From positions 62,001 to 126,000 of the forward strand of contig JAECUM010003647.1 in NCBI GenBank assembly GCA_016617855.1: DNA of 64,000 nt. Reading direction: 5' to 3'. Shown piece after piece: positions 51,601-58,419 of this stretch. Position 1 is the stretch's first letter. Each line of letters begins with the position of its first letter. This DNA comes from Megalonaias nervosa (lineage: Eukaryota; Mollusca; Bivalvia; Unionida; Unionidae). The notes beneath the pieces are model-generated. The model searched no databases. It saw only the letters and a list, made by a program, of their open reading frames with translations, and was not told the origin of the DNA. Both the position numbers and the translations under genes were made by a program.

Positions 51601-54600
51601 TTGTTTCCTTTATATTAGTTCATCATTTGCATTCATTCTCCATTCTATTTTCATTTCACTAGTAAAATTACATGTTTCATGTTCTGTACCCCTGACAGAA
51701 ATGAATGGTTGTTAATGACATGCAAAGGGCTGTCCTATCTAATTTTATTCTGGAAATGTTCAATTACTAAATTACTTTCCATTGTGATTATGATGGATAT
51801 ATTGGATGATCCACATAATAAATTTTTACTGCAGTTATTTCTAGGAGTCTTTTGAGGCACTTCACCACATTGTTAACAAAAAAACCATAATACTCTGCAG
51901 TGAACTCTATGGAACAGTCTCTTTTCTTTGGAACATTTTTATCTGACATGCAAACAAGGATTGTGCTGGCATTGCATGTAGTATTTCTAATTTGTAATCA
52001 GTTTTCTACATTCTTTGTAGTTTTACTTATAGTAAGGTTGGAATCATAGAACTTTCCATATTTTCCTAATTTTGTTCTTTTGCGCAGGAAAATTCAGTGA
52101 AATGCATCTCTAATTAAGTTGATTTGAGCTTTTGGTTCAATGCTTGAAATTTTTTACCCCTAACGGAGAATCATGTTATGCTTTTGATGGCTACCTTATT
52201 GTGGTGACTTCATCATGTTGACATTGCCCTTCTCAAGTTAGGACTATTTAGGTGTTCAGGCTGGTGCCTTCCTCATATTTACATTCCCTTCTCAGGTTAG
52301 AAATAGTTAAGCGATTGAAGTGGTGACTTCCTCATGTGGACATTGCCCCATCTCAGGTTATGAATATTTAGGTGATTGAGGTGGTGACATCCTCATGTGG
52401 CCATGGTCCTTTTCAAGTTACAGATATTTAGGTGATCAAGATGGTGACTTCCTGAAGTGCAGTGCCCTTAGTTACAAGTATTTTCATACAAAATCCTGCA
52501 AATAAATTTTGATAAATCTGCATGGTATTGTTTTTCATATTTTAGGTGAGTGAGGTGGATAATACAGAAAACGGGCGAGTTCGGATCAATTTGACCATCC
52601 CGGAAGAACCTAATACTGCAAGTGTTCGTGACAATAGAATGGTAAGCTGAAAAGTTTAGAATTGGTATCCTTGTTGACTTTCACATTATTTTATTCAGAG
52701 AAAATATAAAAATTGATGTATTCACACAGAATTTAGTAAAATAAAATGATAAAAATATTATAGCTATTTTTGCATGGACATACTTTTTTTATCATAGAAT
52801 CAGGATCTAGGCTAGAACTGAATATATAGGGCAACATTTGCCCCCCCCCCCCTTGTGAAGATGAGGAGGGAATTTCTGAAAATTTTCAGAATTTCTTGAA
52901 CAAAATAAAGGTAGGAAAGATTATCTCATTTTGTTAATTTTTCAGCATGATTTTGTTGAAATTAATGAGAATCCCACTATTTTGTATTCAAGAATACACT
53001 GTATTAATATGAGTATTGCTAATTAGACTACATCTGCACAATTTAATGGGATCTTTGACCATACCTACATTATAGACCCCAGGAATATGAATATCTCATA
53101 TTACATAAAATCTACCCAATTTAATGGGATCTTTAACCGTACCTACATTATAAGTGGCAGCAGTATACTGGGCGACCTAAGTAAGCCTGGTTGCCCAGAT
53201 ATTGGCTTGAGGATTAGGGAACCAGGACAACATTTCACAAAATATTGTAAGTTTAAGAATCATAACACTGCACTGAGACTTTTATGACCAAAGTATTATT
53301 TCAGAAAATTGTAACTTGTTGCCTTATTTCAGGTTTGATTATGTCTGTATCTGATGGAATACCCCTATTGACTCATGGCTCATCTTAGCTCATGGAGTGC
53401 CCCTACTGACTTGTGACTCGTCTTAGCTCATGGAGTGCCCATACTCATGACTCATCTTAGCTCATGGTGTTCCCCTACTCACTCATGACTCACCTTAGCT
53501 CATGGAGTGCCCCTACTCACTCATGACTCATCTTAGCTACTCATAGTTTGAGGTTTTGTCATGTCTCTATCTCATGGAGTGTCCCTAGCCACTCTACTCT
53601 GACAACTTCAAGCTCCTGGCCAAAACCTCGCAGAAGTTGCAATCTTACAGAAGAATGTTTTATAGCCATAGCATCGGTATGCAGGGTGAACAAGTTGCAT
53701 GTCCAATGATGGACCTGAACTACGGTAGGTTTTTTGTTCCTAATGACATAACCAGTCTTCTTAGCCAAGAACCAATAACACCTGTGAACAACAGAAGGTG
53801 ATCATTCAGTCGTTCTCATTAGTTCATACATTAAGAGAGACAATGATGCAAAGTCCAGTCTGTGCTCTTGGGCACTACCTGAGAGTCATGGGACCCCAAA
53901 ATGTCTCATAACTCTGGAAAGGTTGGGGATGCACACCATAACGTTTAAAACCTTTGCATCTTGGCTTAACTCTTTACCTTCTACAAGTACTTGCTGCCCT
54001 GCCTACTAAGCCTGATAAGCAGCCTGCCTTCAAGCTGCTGTTTGTAGGCTGAACCCCAGAGCATCATAATGGCTGCCTGAGTGAGAGCTTCTTGAGTTAG
54101 TGCACATGCTGTCTACATTTTCTATATCAATCTTGTCCCATGCAAACTATGTAATTTAACAAAAACTAATATTTTAAACACTTACCAAAGTTTTGTGCCA
54201 CTCATTTCCACCAAGTACATGTAATCCTCTGGAATCAATGTTTATATTCACATATTCACAATAAAAAATATACCTCAAGATATCTGTTGTGTTTATAATG
54301 TATATTACACAACTTTTCTCACCACTGTTTTGCACAACTGGAGTATTTCTTCAGGAAAAAACTGCAGAAAGAAATCTATCTCCCTTGCATTTTCATCTAA
54401 ATTAAATGTTGGCCCTGAATCTACTGTAAAGTTGTCCACATGTAACAGTCCCACATGTTCCGACCAGAAAAGATCGTCGCACGTTTCATCCTCAGATTCA
54501 GATAAATCTGAAATGTCAGGTGTCGAAACAGGACATGTATTAATGTCCGATCCTTTATCCTGAATCTGATGATTAAAATCAATGTCATTTGCAATGTCAT

Positions 54601-57600
54601 CACTTTCAAATCCTTCAAAACCTTCGTCAGAATCGTTGTTGGAATACATGAATATTGCCGTTTTGTTTTACTTTCACAATTGACCTAGTTTTCAATGGAT
54701 TTCCCGCTTATACGCTGTAAAACTACTAATAGAATACTTTCATCAATTTATGTAAGGACTATTTTCATTCGCTAAATATTGTTAAAACAGACCGGATGTT
54801 TGTAATTTCATCCAGTGCAAAGCTTTAATATGAAACGTGCATATGCGTCTCTGGGATTTCCCAATCCTTGGCTGGAAACGCATGTATGAGCCAGCTGGGA
54901 TAGAGAGAGTATTATTAGCAGCTTGTATATGCGTCTCTGGGGTTACAAGGCTATTTTTACGGTTGCATATATGCGTTAGTAGAAGGTAAAGAGTTAGTGG
55001 CTGACATGCTTTGTGCACTGTGAAGTCTTTCACTACTGGATATACCAAATGTAATTCAGGCTTTTGAGATTCAAGCGATCTTTGCAAACCTCACATCCCA
55101 ATGCAACATTTCGATAGAGACATCATTGCAGAGAAGAGAGTTTAACCTGGTGGGTCCAGTGGCTCCTGCCCAGTTGTTGTTTTGGGTTTAAACTATTTCT
55201 CAATGCAAATAGGCCATACATGGTGGCCAGTATAACTGATTGAAGAAGAAAACCCCAGTAATAACCACTGACCCACAGAAAGCTACTGACAGGTTTCTCA
55301 CATACCCACAATGGCTGAGCCAAGACTCCAACCCACGCAGACAGAGGTGAGATGGCATTAATTTGTAAAAGCAAGTGCTTTAGATCCATCAGCCACCAGG
55401 GCCCTGGCTACTGCCCAGACAACCACAAGACCAAGTTAATAACAGTTCAAACTTCTCACAGGTGTGGGTTTGAAGCTTTTGCAGGATTTGCCCCGAATAT
55501 TTCTTGGTAAAAAAACATCAGTCATTTCTAATTGTGCTGCCTTCTCATTAGGGTCATGGTTTATCCTTTACATGGTGACTCGGTCAAATTTCACTCAAAG
55601 GGTAACCATGGTAGATGTTGGATGCTCATGCATTTCCTTTTCCAGTTTGCCTTTATCCTAATTTTAGTGTGATCAACAGAGAAAGTATATTCTTTTAGTT
55701 ACTTATGTTTCTCAGAGAATACTTGGCAAGTCACCTTTAATGCTCCCCTACACAAATGCAAGCATCCATATCAGTAGTGCCCATTCACACTTCCACACAG
55801 ATGCAAGCGTCCTTATCAATAGTGCCTTCCCACACCTCTACAGAAAAGCAAGCATCTTTATCAATAATGCCCACCCACACCTCTACAGAAAAGCGAGCAT
55901 CTTTATCAATAATGCCCACCCACACCTCTCTACAGAAAAGCAAGCATCTTTATCAGTAATGCCCACCCACACCTCTACAGAAAAGTAAGCATCTTTATCA
56001 ATAATGCCCACCCACACCTCTACAGAAAAGCAAGCATCTTTATCAATAATGCCCAGCCGCACCTCTCTACGGAAAAGCAAGCATCTTTATCAATAACGCC
56101 CAGCCACACCTCTCTTCAGAAAAGCAAGCATCTTTATCAGTAATGCCCACCCACACCTCTACAGAAAAGTAAGCATCTTTATCCATAATGCCCACCCACA
56201 CCTCTACAGAAAAGCAAGCATCTTTATCAATAATGCCCAGCCGCACCTCTCTACGGAAAAGCAAGCATCTTTATCCATAATGCCCAGCCACACCTCTCTT
56301 CAGAAAAGCAAGCATCTTTATCAATAATGCCCAGCCACACCTCTACAGAAAAGCAAGCATCTTTATCAGTAATGCCCACCCACACCTCTACAGAAAAGCA
56401 AGCATCTTTATCAATAATGCCCACCCACACCTCTACAGAAAAACAAGCATCTTTATCAATAATGCCCACCCACACCTCCAAGCAAATGTGACCATCCTTA
56501 TTAATAATGCCTGCCCATACCTCCTCATAAACACCTCCACACAAATGTGAACATCCTTTTCAATATATAATGTATCACTCAGTTTAAGCTGGTAAACATC
56601 AGCATGTGGACATCCACCTAGTGGTGGGAAAGGGAGGCAGTTGTTGGGAGTTTTTTCTATTTGTCTACATGATATATATGTAAATAGTCAAACCCAAGTC
56701 AGTGTACACTTGGTTACAGTGGACATTGTAATTTTCCCTGCAAATATTTCCTAAATAAATGTCATGTAAACAGCAGTGACCTGTCATTCACAGTCAGCAG
56801 CCATACATTTCCTAACCAAGTGGTGGTTTCACCCTGCCTTCAGCAGTCAGTGGCGATATATTTCTTAACCAAGCATTGGTTTCATCCTGTCTTCCATGGT
56901 TACCGTATTGTATCAGCAGTGACCACTCCAAGTATGCAAATTAAACTTCTTTTGTTTGATGAGCAAGGCATGTATATATAAAGCTATATTACGTGAATCA
57001 GTGTTTAAACATTTCATATTTTGATTGTACTTACTGTAATAAAATTAAACTCAAAAGGGTCAACATGTCGGCTTTAAAAGCAGGGTGGTTTTTATTGTTA
57101 TTCAAAGATTTTGAATCAGAGCTATCTCTGATGAAAAAAAATACATGTAATCTCCTAGTAGAGGTACACTGCACTAGGGATATCCCTTACTGTTTAAGTG
57201 CTACTAATAAATTGCATTCCCTAATTATCAAAAGTCACAAACAAAAGCCAGCTGTCTTTTGATCTCGATGTTCTTTTAATAACAGCTTAATCTATCAGTT
57301 GTTTAAGTGTGAACACCTGTTTTCATTCCAAATTATACCAACAGCCCAGACAAACAGTCGTGTTTCACAATTACAATTAAGCTGTCCGTTAGTAACTAAA
57401 ATTGTGATGGAGATATGCGAAGAAAAACAAACTAAGATTTGTGACTTTTTTAAGGCTTTGATTTGACTTAATGTACATGATGGATTAAAGTCAAGATACA
57501 GTTGTATCCTTGTGTTGAACTTGTTCAATTTTGTTAATTTTATTTTTGCTAAATAGCAAAACAAATCCCATCTGTCTTGGTACTACTGTTAATAATGTGA

Positions 57601-58388
57601 AATAATAATAATGATAATACTATTCAGTTTTAGTACATAATTTGCCATCAACCAAGTGTGAGATGTTGAACCTGCTTTCAGACTGAGGTCCTTTTCCCAT
57701 GGGTGGCTGCTGTTGATAGGTTTGACATTCAGTTACTTTGTTTCTTGTAGTGTATTTTTGTTTATATATTTAAGCATTGGGTAGAATAAGAACATGAGCA
57801 TATAATAAAAAGGTTACTGCATTTGTATGGGAAAATATGAACTCGTTTTGTCGGATGGATATACTGCACTCCCAAGGTCGTGCAGTATAGCCATCCGAAA
57901 AACTCGTTCATATTTTCCCATACAAATGCAGTAACCTATAAGTATAATGTACCCAGTATTAGATGAACTTGCCTATATCACTCTACTTGTGCATGGTTTC
58001 CTTGAAAGTTATACCGAGAGACCACTATATCCTTATTTCTGTTTCAGCATCATGAGCAAAGGTATTATCCTGGATATTTGCTTTCTCAGAAGCTTGGGGT
58101 CAGTTCTCTTTTCCTGTCTCGAATTACTGGTACCATTTATGTCCACCCAGGGACTCCAGAGGGCTCTAATGATCAAAAGATTAACATTGGACTCAATCTG
58201 AAGTTTACAAAGCGGGGAGAAGAAGTCCCAGGCTTTACAAAATTATGTGATGGTCAGTGGTTTTACTCGGATAAGGCAATGGAAACCATCAATAACTATC
58301 TCAGAAAGTGAGTACACTTCATCCAATATTTATATATTTATATTTATTCCAACCTCATCACTTATCTGTTGAACTTAATCTCTTTTCT

Positions 58389-58419
<31 letters not shown>

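Noticed and set aside
55883..56544. - strand frames with repeated GIIDKDACFSVEVWV
   Set aside because: They come from the 46-bp array; adjacent frames repeat at the 184-bp higher-order period.
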